Shown here piece by piece: positions 19,681 through 29,300 of a stretch of 40,990 nt of DNA. Under the pieces are notes generated by a model. That model saw only the letters and a program-made list of their open reading frames with translations, had not been told where the DNA came from and ran no database searches. This DNA comes from Planctomycetota bacterium (lineage in GTDB: Bacteria; Planctomycetota; UBA1135; JADKAF01): the NCBI GenBank assembly GCA_016793245.1, contig JAEUHW010000398.1, positions 1-40,990 on the forward strand, read 5' to 3'. The position numbers and the translations under genes are program-made. Position 1 is the stretch's first letter, and every line of letters starts with the position of its first letter.

Positions 19681-19713
19681 AGAGCCTGTCGGAGAATGAC
19701 TCCGACAGGCTCT
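19681..19713. terminator. 14-bp perfect hairpin ending the gsp operon
   Basis: AGAGCCTGTCGGAG (19681-19694) pairs perfectly with CTCCGACAGGCTCT (19700-19713) around AATGA. It lies 21 bases after the gspJ stop, between convergent genes, and could work in both directions. There is no long U-tract. Confidence 0.65.
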
Positions 19714-19728
19714 TCGGTGATTGGTGGC

Positions 19729-19782
19729 CCAACACCTGACGGCGTTGGAGCAGGCTGCTGGCCCAACACCTGACGGCGTTGG
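19729..19782. repeat. TGAC-loop hairpin repeats, locus 2 (gspJ-serS spacer)
   Basis: Two tandem copies with 34-bp period: CCAACACC-TGAC-GGCGTTGG at 19729-19748 and 19763-19782. The second is preceded by TGCTGG and two bases, as at the other loci. The stem has one A-C mismatch in both copies and seven other pairs. Same family as 13588-13688 and 36476-36565. Confidence 0.8.
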
Positions 19783-19787
19783 AGCAC

Positions 19788-19812
19788 GAGCTTGTCGATT
19801 TTCGACGAGCTC
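19788..19812 (-). terminator. Hairpin directly after serS
   Basis: GAGCTTGTCG (19788-19797) pairs with CGACGAGCTC (19803-19812) with one G-T wobble around a 5-nt loop. It begins at the base next to the serS stop codon. No U-tract is present. Confidence 0.55.
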
Positions 19813-21087
19813 TCAGACTCCGCGGATCGACTCCAGCCCGCCGAGATAAGGCCGCAGCGCTTGCGGGATGCGCACGCTGCCATCCGCCTGCTGATGCACC
19901 TCGAGCAGCGGGATCAAGATGCGCGGTGATGCGATCACCGTGTTGTTGAGCGTATGGCAGATGATCGGCTTGCCGCCGTCGGCCGGGCGATAGCGCAGGT
20001 CGAGACGCCGCGCCTGGAAGTCGTGGAAGCGCGAGGCCGAGTGGGTCTCGCCGTAGCCACCGCGCCCCGGCATCCAGCACTCGATGTCGAACTTCTGCAC
20101 TTGGCCCTGACCGAGATCGCCGCCGCAGACATCGACGACGCGATACGGGAGCTCCAGCATCTGCACGAGCTCCTCGGAGTTCTTCAGGATCCGGAAGTGC
20201 TCCTCGCGCGACCATTCCTCGTCGGCGGGACCGATCACGACCTGCTCGACCTTGGTGAACTGGTGCACGCGATAGAGGCCGCGCGTCGCCTGCCCCGCCG
20301 CGCCCGCTTCGCGTCGGAAGCACGGCGTGCACGCCACGAAGCGGAGCGGAAGCTGTGAGGACTCCAGGATCTCGCCGGCGTGGTACGAAGTGAGCGGCAC
20401 TTCCGCCGTGCCCACCAACGAGAGCGCATCGCGCTCGCAGCGATATGCCTGCTCTTCACCGCCGGGGTAGTAGCCCGTCCCGATCATCGCCTCGTCGCGC
20501 ACGAGCACGGGCGGCGCCATCAAAGTGAAGCCCTTCTTCACCATGTGATCGATCGCGAGGCGCAGCACGGCCGACTCGAGCAGAGCGCCGAAGCCCATCA
20601 GGAAGTAATTGCGGGACCCGGCGATGCGCGCGCCGCGCTCGAAGTCGACGATGCCGAGCTGCTCGCCGAGCGCCACGTGATCCTTCGGCGCGAACGAGAA
20701 CGAGGAGGGTGTCCCCCACGTGCTGCGCGTCTGGTTCTCGCTGTCGTCCTTGCCCTCCGGGACCTCGCTCGCGGGCGGCATCGGAACGCGGAGCAGCAGC
20801 GCGTGAAGCTCCGCCTCCATCTCCTTCAAGCGCTCCTCGAGCGCCGTCTTCTCGCGCTTCAGCTCCCCTTGGCGCGCGATCAGAGCCGCGCGAGCGTCCG
20901 GAGCCGCCGATGCGACCTCCTTCCCCGAGCGGCGCTGCTCCGCCGTGAGCGCCTCGGTGCGCGTCTGGAGGTCGCGCTTCTCCTTGTCGAGCGCCAGCAA
21001 TCGCTCCAGGTCGAACGGGATGCGCTTCTTGCGCGCGCCTTCGCGCACGAGGTCGGGGTTCTCGCGGATGAACTTGAGATCGAGCAT
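19813..21087 (-). CDS. serS: Serine--tRNA ligase
   Basis: A 424-residue class II aminoacyl-tRNA synthetase that charges tRNA-Ser (and tRNA-Sec). The N-terminal tRNA-binding coiled coil starts MLDLKFIRENPDLVREG and spans about 1-110. The catalytic core has motif 2 FVACTPCFRREAGAAGQATRG and motif 3 HTLNNTVIASPRILIPLLE, with the Thermus-like NNT form instead of the E. coli NGSGLA form. The C-terminus QALRPYLGG is typical. The gene is 102 bases downstream of the secreted-protein gene, with a hairpin in between. No T-box leader was recognised. Confidence 0.97.
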   Translation of the reverse strand: MLDLKFIRENPDLVREGARKKRIPFDLERLLALDKEKRDLQTRTEALTAEQRRSGKEVASAAPDARAALIARQGELKREKTALEERLKEMEAELHALLLRVPMPPASEVPEGKDDSENQTRSTWGTPSSFSFAPKDHVALGEQLGIVDFERGARIAGSRNYFLMGFGALLESAVLRLAIDHMVKKGFTLMAPPVLVRDEAMIGTGYYPGGEEQAYRCERDALSLVGTAEVPLTSYHAGEILESSQLPLRFVACTPCFRREAGAAGQATRGLYRVHQFTKVEQVVIGPADEEWSREEHFRILKNSEELVQMLELPYRVVDVCGGDLGQGQVQKFDIECWMPGRGGYGETHSASRFHDFQARRLDLRYRPADGGKPIICHTLNNTVIASPRILIPLLEVHQQADGSVRIPQALRPYLGGLESIRGV

Positions 21088-21103
21088 CGCTGGTGAAAGG
21101 TTG

Positions 21104-21134
21104 GCGGCCGGCGAGGAGCTCCCCCGTCGGCCGC
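21104..21134 (-). terminator. Hairpin between the secreted-protein gene and serS
   Basis: GCGGCCG (21104-21110) pairs with CGGCCGC (21128-21134) around a 17-nt loop. It may end the upstream gene's message. A TATCTT at 21157-21162 (minus strand) could be a -10 box for serS, in which case the hairpin would be in the serS leader. Confidence 0.4.
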
Positions 21135-21189
21135 GTTCTCCTGGGGTGCGCGCGTCAAGATAGCGCTTCCCCTCGCTCGATGCTCGCGC

Positions 21190-23250
21190 CTACTTCGGGC
21201 GCCACTCGGAATCGATGTTGCCGAACCACTTGTGGCCCTTCTGCGAGAGATGCAGCTCGAACTCGCCCTTCCCGCCGGGCTTCGCGAAGACGTAGTCGAG
21301 GGGCGCCCAGGCGGCATCCTGGTTCTTGGAGAAGGTCTCGTCGTCGCAGAGCTTCATCGCCTCGCCCTTGCCGGGCTTCTGGTTGCTGCCCTTCTTCCGC
21401 GAGTTGACATCGGGCTGGATCATCAAGCCCTGGTAGCGGAAGTAGATCTCGCCGGCGACGCCCCGAACCACGATCGAGTTGCCTTTGATCTCGACCGCCG
21501 GACCGGTGTCCTTGGCCTCGAAGTCGAAGGTGAAGGGCTTGCCGATCTTCAGGCTCACGGTCTCGCCCGGCTTCACTTCGAACGGCGGCATGTCTCCATT
21601 CGTCGCCGCGAGCTTGTGGATCTGCGCGCCCTTGCCGCTGCGGAAGGTCGCGGTGGCGAGCTTGTACTTGCCGACGGGCAGCTCGACGCCCTTCTTGTCC
21701 GCGGCGAGGTCGAAGTAGGCGCCCTTCGCGTCGCCATCGCCTTCGACGATGTAGCTCGCCAAGGGCAACTTCAGTCCATCGACCTCGATCTGCGCGCGCC
21801 CGACGCCCATCTCGAGCCGCCGGAGCCGAACGTCGTTCTGCTTCTCGTCGCCGAACTTGAGACGATAGACCTGGCCTTCGAGGACGACCAAGCTCGAGAA
21901 CGGAACGGCGCGCCGCCCTTTGCCGATGATCATCGAGTCATAGAGAGGGCAGGGCAGCGTGGTCTCGCCGCGCTGCGTGCCGCGGAGATTGTAGACCCGA
22001 TCGTCTCCGATCTCGCCGGAGAGGTTCTCATCGAAGAAGGCGACATCGAGATCGATGCCGGCCTCCGCGTCGACGAGCTTGCCCGTCCGCGACATGCCGC
22101 AGCGGAAGTACATGTTCGCGAACTTGTCGTTCGGCGCCATGTTCACGCCGAGGCCCTGCACCTGCTCTTGCGAGCTGCCGAAGCCGACCCAGAACCAGTA
22201 GGGCTGCTTCTGGCCGCCGACCACGCGCTGCACTTCGAAGAACACGGGCTTGCCGCCCATCTTGAATTCGCCGTCGTAGGTCCCGTCCTGGTCCATGTCG
22301 AGCATGTACTTCGTCGCGGACTCGCGCAGGACGAGCGGGCCATCGGTCTTCGTCTTGCCGGGGAACCACGAGATCGGCTTCTTCTCGCCGATCGCACCCG
22401 CGCTGAAGGCGACCCAGTCGGGCACGCGATCGTCGGAGAGATGCCCCGGCCAGACGATCGTCTCGGGCTTGTCGACGGGCGCCGGCTCCAGATCGAGCTT
22501 CAGCCACTTCGAATTGGCGGCGAACTTGGGACCGGTCGCTTCCCCCGGAGTTCCTGCGCCGGGCGCGGGAGTGTTCTCTTTCTCCAGCGCTTCGATCGCC
22601 TTGTCGCAGTCGCGGATCACGGCGTCGTTCACGCCGAAGCCGCGGCGCAGCTCCTTCGCCTTCTTGTAGAGCGCGAGCGCCTCCTCGAGCGTCCCTCCGG
22701 CATCGGACTTCCGCGACTCGTCGGTGGCGCGGGCGTACCAGTAGTAGCCCTCGGAGGCCCAGTAGTGATCGCCCAGATCCTCGAGGGCCTTCACGCGTTC
22801 GCCGAACTCCTGCAGCAGCGCGGGGTAGGCCGCGGGATCGGGTGCGGCCTGCAGCCGTCCGAGCTTCTGGAAGGTGCTGCCGCGGAGGTCGTACTCGGCC
22901 TTGCGCCGCGCTTGGCGCTGCTCGGCGCTCATGCCGCCGAGCAGCTTCTCGTAGTTGAAGAGGAGCTCGTCGCCGACGGCGCGCGTGTACGCGTCCTTCA
23001 GGTACTTGATCTCCGTCTCGAGCTCCTCGGGCACGACCCCGAGAGCGAGCTTCTGCTCCACCTTGATCAAGAAGGTCTCCACGGCCTGCACGGGCAGCTT
23101 CCGCGTGAGCTTGATCATCGTGTCCATGTCGGCGAGGCGGATCGCCGGCTGGAACTCCTTCCAGAACTCGTTGTCCTGCGCACGAGCGGCGCCGGCACCG
23201 AGCACGGAGAAGAGACACAGGAGCTGCAGGAAGTAGAGCCTTCGGTGCAT
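21190..23250 (-). CDS. Secreted protein of unknown family, with an EF-hand-like loop
   Basis: A 686-residue protein with a clear signal peptide ([18 protein letters not shown], cut near 24). Residues 25-240 look helical, with TPR-like features such as [16 protein letters not shown]. After a Pro/Gly-rich linker near 235, the remainder is mixed beta, with [13 protein letters not shown] near 317, which fits the DxDxDG calcium loop found in EF-hands and dockerins. A second half from about 450 contains repeated short beta-type segments. No enzyme motif was recognised. It is probably periplasmic or exported, and could be a substrate of the nearby type II system, but this is inference from proximity. 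It is not a member of any family I can name. Confidence 0.75.
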   Translation of the reverse strand: MHRRLYFLQLLCLFSVLGAGAARAQDNEFWKEFQPAIRLADMDTMIKLTRKLPVQAVETFLIKVEQKLALGVVPEELETEIKYLKDAYTRAVGDELLFNYEKLLGGMSAEQRQARRKAEYDLRGSTFQKLGRLQAAPDPAAYPALLQEFGERVKALEDLGDHYWASEGYYWYARATDESRKSDAGGTLEEALALYKKAKELRRGFGVNDAVIRDCDKAIEALEKENTPAPGAGTPGEATGPKFAANSKWLKLDLEPAPVDKPETIVWPGHLSDDRVPDWVAFSAGAIGEKKPISWFPGKTKTDGPLVLRESATKYMLDMDQDGTYDGEFKMGGKPVFFEVQRVVGGQKQPYWFWVGFGSSQEQVQGLGVNMAPNDKFANMYFRCGMSRTGKLVDAEAGIDLDVAFFDENLSGEIGDDRVYNLRGTQRGETTLPCPLYDSMIIGKGRRAVPFSSLVVLEGQVYRLKFGDEKQNDVRLRRLEMGVGRAQIEVDGLKLPLASYIVEGDGDAKGAYFDLAADKKGVELPVGKYKLATATFRSGKGAQIHKLAATNGDMPPFEVKPGETVSLKIGKPFTFDFEAKDTGPAVEIKGNSIVVRGVAGEIYFRYQGLMIQPDVNSRKKGSNQKPGKGEAMKLCDDETFSKNQDAAWAPLDYVFAKPGGKGEFELHLSQKGHKWFGNIDSEWRPK

Positions 23251-23301
23251 GGGCGGTCGAGGGATCGAGTGAGGACGCGGCGCGGGAGGCGCGCGAGCGG
23301 C

Positions 23302-23307
23302 ACTATA
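23302..23307 (-). promoter_or_regulatory. Probable -10 box of the secreted-protein gene
   Basis: TATAGT on the minus strand, the same -10 as the gspD promoter. The best -35 at 17-18 bp is poor (TTCCCT). It lies about 55 bases before the start codon at 23250. Confidence 0.4.
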
Positions 23308-23310
23308 CCC

Positions 23311-23341
23311 CTCGCGCGCGCGAGAAGGGAACGCGCGCGAG
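23311..23341 (-). terminator. Hairpin after the rhomboid gene
   Basis: CTCGCGCGCG (23311-23320) pairs perfectly with CGCGCGCGAG (23332-23341) around 11 nt. It follows the rhomboid stop by about 40 bases and directly precedes the -10 box of the next gene, so it can insulate the two. Confidence 0.55.
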
Positions 23342-23382
23342 CGCTCGGGGCGGACGGCGCGCGCCTCGGCCGTCGATCGTCC

Positions 23383-24249
23383 TCAGCCGCTCCGCTCGCG
23401 CCGCCGCCGCTCCCCCATCTCGCGGCTCGCCGCCTCGAGATCCTTCCGCTCCGCGGCGCTCAGGGCGCTCAGGCCCTCGCGGCTGACCTTGGCGAGCAGC
23501 TCGTCCACTCGTGCGCTTCGCGCGCTCGCGGCCGCCGCGGCGCGCTGAGCGCGACGGCGCGCGCACCGCTCGGGGATCTCGGCGAACCATGCGCTCACGC
23601 CGAGCAGGAACTCGGGGCGCTTGCCGGCGACGAAGCCGAGGAGCGCTCCGCCCAAGTGGGCCGAGAAGGCCGCTCCGCCCACCGCTCCGTCGAAGCTGAG
23701 GAGCAGATACGCGAAGTCCATCGCGACGAGCACGGCGGCGACGAGCCAGAGCGGGATCGCTCCGAAGATCATCACCATGGGCCAGGTCACGGCCGCGGCG
23801 ACCAGGACCGCGAGACAGGCTCCGCTCGCGCCGATGCACGGCGCCGTCGCGTGGAGCAAGAAGCCATCGACCACGAGGTAGGCCAAGCCGCCGGCCAACG
23901 CTCCCGCCACGTACACGCCGAGGAACGCGCGGCTGCCGCGCCCGCTCTCGAGCAAGGTGCCCATGAAGTAGAGCGAGAGCGAGTTGAACAGCAGGTGCCG
24001 CGGCCCGATGTCGTGGAGCAGCGCGTAGGTGAGCGGCTGCCAGAAGGCGAACCAGGGCTCGGTGCGCCAGAGTTCCGGCGACACCCCGAAGCGCCGGATG
24101 AAGGCGATGTAGAGCTCCTTCGATTCGCCCGCAGCCAAGTACAGGACGAAACTGCCGAGCCAGATGGCCAGGTTCAGCAGCAGGAGACGCTTCACCCACG
24201 GCGTGAGCGACGGGAACTGCGTGGTCGTGGTCGCGGGATCTCGGTACAT
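23383..24249 (-). CDS. Rhomboid-family intramembrane serine protease
   Basis: A 288-residue polytopic membrane protein. The catalytic Ser142 lies in CIGASGACL (GxSG) and the partner His198 in [12 protein letters not shown]; the HLLFNS segment before them (His85, Asn89) matches the rhomboid oxyanion helix. Six or so hydrophobic helices span about 20-210. The cytoplasmic C-terminal tail (about 225-288) is Arg/Ala-rich, with [25 protein letters not shown], a module often attached to bacterial rhomboids. It should cleave membrane proteins within the lipid bilayer; the substrate is unknown. It is divergent from folD and sits upstream of the secreted-protein gene with a hairpin in between. Confidence 0.92.
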   Translation of the reverse strand: MYRDPATTTTQFPSLTPWVKRLLLLNLAIWLGSFVLYLAAGESKELYIAFIRRFGVSPELWRTEPWFAFWQPLTYALLHDIGPRHLLFNSLSLYFMGTLLESGRGSRAFLGVYVAGALAGGLAYLVVDGFLLHATAPCIGASGACLAVLVAAAVTWPMVMIFGAIPLWLVAAVLVAMDFAYLLLSFDGAVGGAAFSAHLGGALLGFVAGKRPEFLLGVSAWFAEIPERCARRRAQRAAAAASARSARVDELLAKVSREGLSALSAAERKDLEAASREMGERRRRERSG

Positions 24250-24312
24250 GCGGCGCGGCCGGACGGGGAGGCGCGGATCCTAGCAGGCTCGCTGGCGCGA
24301 AGCGCGCGGCGT

Positions 24313-24341
24313 TTGAGCCGGCCTCGCCGGCTGCGTATCCT
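24313..24341 (+). promoter_or_regulatory. Probable folD promoter
   Basis: TTGAGC (24313-24318), 17-bp spacer, TATCCT (24336-24341). The predicted start is about 25 bases before the GTG. A 7-bp hairpin, AGCCGGC-CTC-GCCGGCT (24316-24332), lies inside the spacer region and might act as a binding site. No promoter for the divergent rhomboid gene was clear. Confidence 0.5.
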
Positions 24342-24372
24342 GCGCGTTCTCCCCTCACAAGGCAGGACGGCG

Positions 24373-25227
24373 GTGACCGCGAAGATCCTCGACGGCAAAC
24401 AGCTCGCGCAGAAGACCCGGGAAGCCCTCGCCGCGCGCTTGCGCGCGGCGGCGGAGCGCGGAGCGCCGCGACCGGGCCTCGCGACGATGCTCGTCGGCGA
24501 CGACCCCGCCTCGCACGTCTACGTGCGCAACAAGCGCAAGGCCTGCGAAGAGGTCGGCATCCGCTCGTTCCACCTGGAGCTGCCCGCGAGCGCTCGACAG
24601 GACGAGGTTCTGGCGGCCATCGCGCGCTTCAACGCCGATCCGCAGGTGCACGGCATCCTCCTGCAGCTCCCGCTGCCGAAAGGCCTCGACGCCGAGCCCT
24701 GCCTCCGCGCGATCGCGCCCGAGAAGGACGTCGACGGCTTCCACCCGTGGAACGTGGGCCAGCTCTTCCGCGGCGAGCGATGCTTCGTGCCGTGCACGCC
24801 CGCGGGCGTGATGCGCCTGCTCGATCACGCCGGCGTCGATCCGCGCGGCAAGAACGCGCTCGTCGTCGGCCGCTCGCAGATCGTGGGGCTGCCCGTCTCG
24901 CGCCTGCTGCTCGGACGCGATGCGACGGTGACCATCGCGCACTCGCGCTCGCGCGATCTCGCCGAGCTCGTCGGACGCGCGGAGATCTTGGTCGCCGCCG
25001 TCGGCCGCGCCGAGATGATCCGCGGCGAGTGGATCCGGCCCGGCGCGGTGGTGATCGACGTCGGCATCAACCGCGTCGAGAAGGACGGCGCCACGAAGCT
25101 CGTCGGCGACGTCGAGTTCGCGGGCGCTTGCGAGCGTGCCGCCGCGATCACGCCCGTGCCCGGAGGGGTCGGCCCGATGACGATCGCGATGCTGCTCGAG
25201 AACACCGCGCAGGCGGCCGGGTTGTAG
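24373..25227 (+). CDS. folD: Bifunctional methylenetetrahydrofolate dehydrogenase/cyclohydrolase FolD
   Basis: A 284-residue enzyme of one-carbon metabolism that interconverts 5,10-methylene-, methenyl- and 10-formyl-tetrahydrofolate using NADP. The active-site pair Tyr50 and Lys54 is in [30 protein letters not shown] and the C-terminal [14 protein letters not shown] are hallmarks. The Rossmann loop [15 protein letters not shown] has Gln and Leu where GRSNIVGKP is common. The start is GTG at 24373, preceded by AGGA at suitable distance; a longer frame upstream is a shadow of opposite-strand genes. It converges on ccsA with 31 bases between. Confidence 0.95.
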   Translation: MTAKILDGKQLAQKTREALAARLRAAAERGAPRPGLATMLVGDDPASHVYVRNKRKACEEVGIRSFHLELPASARQDEVLAAIARFNADPQVHGILLQLPLPKGLDAEPCLRAIAPEKDVDGFHPWNVGQLFRGERCFVPCTPAGVMRLLDHAGVDPRGKNALVVGRSQIVGLPVSRLLLGRDATVTIAHSRSRDLAELVGRAEILVAAVGRAEMIRGEWIRPGAVVIDVGINRVEKDGATKLVGDVEFAGACERAAAITPVPGGVGPMTIAMLLENTAQAAGL

Positions 25228-25258
25228 ACCTCGGCTCAGCGCCTGCCGCGGCGGCGAG

Positions 25259-26386
25259 CTACTGCTCGCGGCGCGCGATCGGCTCCGCCGGAGCTTCATC
25301 CGAGATGAAGCGATCCTCGCTGAGCCCCTGCTGACCTTCCTGCGCCGCGATCGTCGGATCGGTGTAGCGGTGCATCGACTTCATGGAGTCGGGCAAGTAG
25401 CCGAAGAGCTGGAAGGTCAGGAACACCGAGGCCGCGCCGGAGGCGAGGACGCCCATCGAGCGATCGCCGCGCAGGCCCGCCACGTAGCGCAGGTGGAAGT
25501 AGGCGATGTAGATGAACCAGGAGATCAACGCCGTGACTTCCTTCGAGTCCCAGCCCCAGTAGTTCGCCCACGCCTCCTGCGCCCAGTACGCCCCCTGCAT
25601 CAGGCCGGCGGTGAGGAACGGGAAGCCCACCGAGAAGATGCGGAAGCCGAGCTCCTCGGCGCGCCGACCCCAGGTGTCGATCCACGCGCGCTCCTGCAGC
25701 TGCAGACCGTTGATGCGGCCGATCGCGAGGCAGATCAGCAGGATCGGCGCGGTGACCGCGTGCACGAAGGGCACGCACAGCATCAGCGCGACGATCACCG
25801 CGGTGCGCCGCTTCGAGTAGTGCGGGAAGCGCTTGCCGCGCGCGACCGACATCGCGAAGTAGACGACGCCGAAGATGGCGGCGATGCCGAGCGTGCCGTA
25901 GGAGACCAGCAGGCAGGTGATGTGCGGTGCGAACCAGTAGGAGTCGAGCGCGGGCGGTAGATCGCGCGCCGCCGAAGAGAGCGAGAGCGCATACCACATC
26001 GAGGCGCCGATGCCGGCCGCCGAGAGCCCGACCACGAGCTGCCAGACGCCGCACTCGACGCTGCTCTCCAGGTGCAAGCGCAGCACCCAGCGCAGCGCGA
26101 AGACCATGATCAGGGTCAGCGCGCAGAAGAAGAGCACCGTCTCCTGCATCGTCTGCGAGGGGAAGTGATTCACCTCGAGGCCCTTCTGCACGACCGCCGC
26201 GAAAGCGATCGCACACGTCAGGCCGACCAAGACCGAGGTGCCGCGCTCCAAGCGGAAGCCGAAGCTGTTCCCTCCGGCGCCGGCCGCGCGGTAGGTGACG
26301 AAGTTCGACACCGCGCCGACCAGCATGCCGGCCAAGCACACGAAGCAGAGCGCGGCGGAGATCGAGAAGAGGAGGTTCGCGGTCAT
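25259..26386 (-). CDS. ccsA: System II cytochrome c biogenesis protein CcsA/ResC family
   Basis: A 375-residue multi-pass membrane protein. It carries the heme-handling tryptophan motif as ANYWGWDSKEVTALISW (WGWD 277-280) flanked by histidines His155 and His298 in membrane helices, as in CcsA. It works with ResB to export heme and attach it to apocytochromes c outside the cytoplasm. The ATG at 26386 overlaps the stop of the ResB-like gene by four bases (ATGA), so translation is probably coupled. It ends the ten-kilobase minus-strand run. A 6-bp hairpin (25254-25269) spans its stop and is too weak to call as a terminator. Confidence 0.9.
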   Translation of the reverse strand: MTANLLFSISAALCFVCLAGMLVGAVSNFVTYRAAGAGGNSFGFRLERGTSVLVGLTCAIAFAAVVQKGLEVNHFPSQTMQETVLFFCALTLIMVFALRWVLRLHLESSVECGVWQLVVGLSAAGIGASMWYALSLSSAARDLPPALDSYWFAPHITCLLVSYGTLGIAAIFGVVYFAMSVARGKRFPHYSKRRTAVIVALMLCVPFVHAVTAPILLICLAIGRINGLQLQERAWIDTWGRRAEELGFRIFSVGFPFLTAGLMQGAYWAQEAWANYWGWDSKEVTALISWFIYIAYFHLRYVAGLRGDRSMGVLASGAASVFLTFQLFGYLPDSMKSMHRYTDPTIAAQEGQQGLSEDRFISDEAPAEPIARREQ

Positions 26387-29300
26387 GAGCGGGCTCCGAG
26401 CCAACGCACGAGGAAGGGCTTCAGCAGGAACGCGTAGATCGTACCGAGGATGACCAGCGCCATCCCCAGGCTCACCATCGGGATCCCCGGATCGAAGACG
26501 ATGCCGATGCCGGAGTAGAACGGATCGTTCGGGTCGTGATTGGTCTGGAAGAAGCGCCAGCCGCCGTACTTCAGGTACTCGTTCACGCGGATCTCGCCGC
26601 GGTGCAGGACGAGGCTCTCGTCCTTCGCGTCGACGATCGCGATCTTCGATTTCCAGCGGTAGGGCAGCTTGTCGATCTGCTCCCGGAAGTAGACCACGAG
26701 GTCGCCTTCGGCGCCGAGGTAGAGGTCGCCGCCCTCTTCGCGCACGACCGGGCGCAGACTGTCCTGGCTCGTCCCGGGACTGGAGAGGAGCTGCACGCGC
26801 TCCGTGCGGCCCGCGCTCTCCACCTGCAGCACGACGCCCATCGGCAAGCGATCGTAGAAGCCGGGGCGATACGGGTGGAGCGAGCGCGCGTCGCGCGCGA
26901 GGCCGGCCGCGGCGGCCGCATCCGAGAAGGGCTTCAGGACGCCGTCGCGGATCGAGCCCCAGAGCTGCAGCGACTCGTCGGCGCTGTCGGCGCGGGCCCC
27001 AGCGTGATCCGCGGAGGAGAGGTCCTGCAGCACGCGCTGGCGCAAGCGCCCGCGATCGACGCGCCCTTCGTAGATCTTGGTGAACCAGTAGTCCACCGCG
27101 CGCTCGAAGAGCGGGTCGTCGAAGAAGCGCTGCTCCACGATCTCGGCCACCGAGCGCTCGCCACCGAGCAACGCCACGAACTCCTTCGCCGAAACGCGCA
27201 CGCGATGCGCGCGCTGCGCGAGCAGCGCTTCGACACTCCCGGCGCCGCCCTTTGCCTTCCAGCGCTCGGCGAGCTCGGCGAGCGAGAGCGCGTAGATCGC
27301 CTCGACGCCGGCCTCGGCGAAGTCCGTGTCCTCCAGGAAGCCGACATCGACCCAGCAGAGCTCGACGTCGGGCAGGCCATGCCGCGGGTTCTCGAGCGCC
27401 GCCTCGAACTCCGCGAGCGGGCGCGACGGATAGACGAGCCAGTTCGGCAGGAGCCGCGTCACCTGCTCCAGCGAGCGGAAGCTCGACTCGAAGCGCAGCT
27501 CCTGCGTCCCGTCCGCGGAAGGCAACGCCAGCACCGCGCCCGGCGCGAGGTCGCGCTGCAGCGGCTCCGGCAGCGCAGCTCCCGCGGGGAGCTCGGAAGG
27601 CACGCGGTAGAACTCGTGCCCACCGCTCTCGCCGCGGCGCACGAGCACGTAGCGCTCGTCGACCGGCGTGCGCCACGCATCCCAGTCGAAGCGCACGAAC
27701 ACGTTCTTGTGTTGGAAGTTCTCCTGCTGCCCGAGGGCACCCGCATCCGTGTGCGGGGTCAGCATGCGCCGATCGCGATCCGCGCTCGTGCGCGAGGAGA
27801 CGTAGACCTCCGCGACGGGCAGCGGGTTCTGCCAGAAGGCGCCCTCAGAGACCGCTTGGCGATCTTCTGGGATGTCGGTGAAGAGCCGGGTCACCTCGAT
27901 GCGATAGCCGCCGGGGAGATCGAAGACCTCACCGGGACCATGCAGCAGGAAGCTCTGCTCCGCGTCCTTGCCGCCGACGCCCCGCACCACGACCTCGAGG
28001 CGGCCATAGGCGCTCTCGACGGGCGCGAGCAAGCTCCGCACCTCGGCTTCGTCCTTCGCGACCGCGTAGCGCAACGCCCACTCGCGCCGCAGCTCCTCGG
28101 AGCCGGCCGGCCATTCGCGGCCCGCGGCGCGGTAGTTCGCCTCCCCGACGCCGCCTCCGAAGAGCACGAAGCGATCGAGGCCGATCTCGCGCGGGAGATC
28201 GGCACGCAGCGGCTCCAGCAGATGGCGACTGCGCACCGCGCGATCCGCTTCCGCCTCCGCGGAGCTCACCCGCTCGAAGCGCGCGGCCGCTCTCGGGAAG
28301 CTCGCCGCGTCGCTGGACCGCTCGCGCGAGATGACGCGCGGATCGGGGAACCCGAACTTGTCGCGGTTGTCGACGCGCGGGAGCAACTTCTCGACCTGGA
28401 TGCGATGCCGAGGAGTTCCGTCTTCCTCGTAGGCGAACGCGAGTTCCCGCCCCTTCCACAGGGTGTAGGCCGGCGGGATCCACTTCACCTGATGCTCCTT
28501 CTCCTGGAGCTTCGTGCGCGGCGGATACTTGATCACCAGGCCGGGCCAATCCTCGCGGTGGAAGCCGAGCAGCTTCACCTTGAAGGGCAGCGTCGGCTGC
28601 GCTTCGCCGGGATCGGGGCTCTGATAGTGACCGAAGTAGCGGTCCTCGGCTTGGCGGATGCCGCGGTGGCCGCGCTGCTCCGACTGATCCGGCCGCGTCG
28701 AGGCCTCGAGGATGCCGCGCACGGGCTTGCCGTTCACATCGCGCGCGGGGATGCGGGAGAGGAAGCCTCCGGCGATCGTGATGAGGATGCCGAGATGCGT
28801 GGTGACGAAGCCGAGGCGGCGCCAGGTGAAGAGCGGCCGCACGCCGAAGCGCAGCGTATTCGAGAGCACCGAGCAGAAGAGCAGCGCCATCAGCGCGAAG
28901 AACCACGACGACTTGTAGGCCAGGTTGAAGTCGAGCTTCGTGACCAGCTCGAAGAACCCGCGGTAGAAGTCCTCGCTCTCGACCAGGTCGCGCTGCACGT
29001 GATAGCTCTTCGTCACGGTCGCGACGCCGAGCTCGAGCTCCTTCTTGCGATTGCGCACCGAATCGCGCTGATAAAGATCGGCGTTCGCCTCCAGCACCTC
29101 GATCTCGGCGGCGACTTGATCGCGCGTCTCCTGCGCGTCCTGCTTCTGCTTCTTCGTCAGGCCGGCGTCGGGATCGGCCCACCCGTACATGCGCAGCGGG
29201 TTGTTGATGTAGTAGAAGAGCTCGGCCTCGGCTTGCGCAAACTCCTCGTAGTGCTTGCGGAAGCTGCGGCTCTCTTCGACGCGCACGCGGCCGAGCACGA

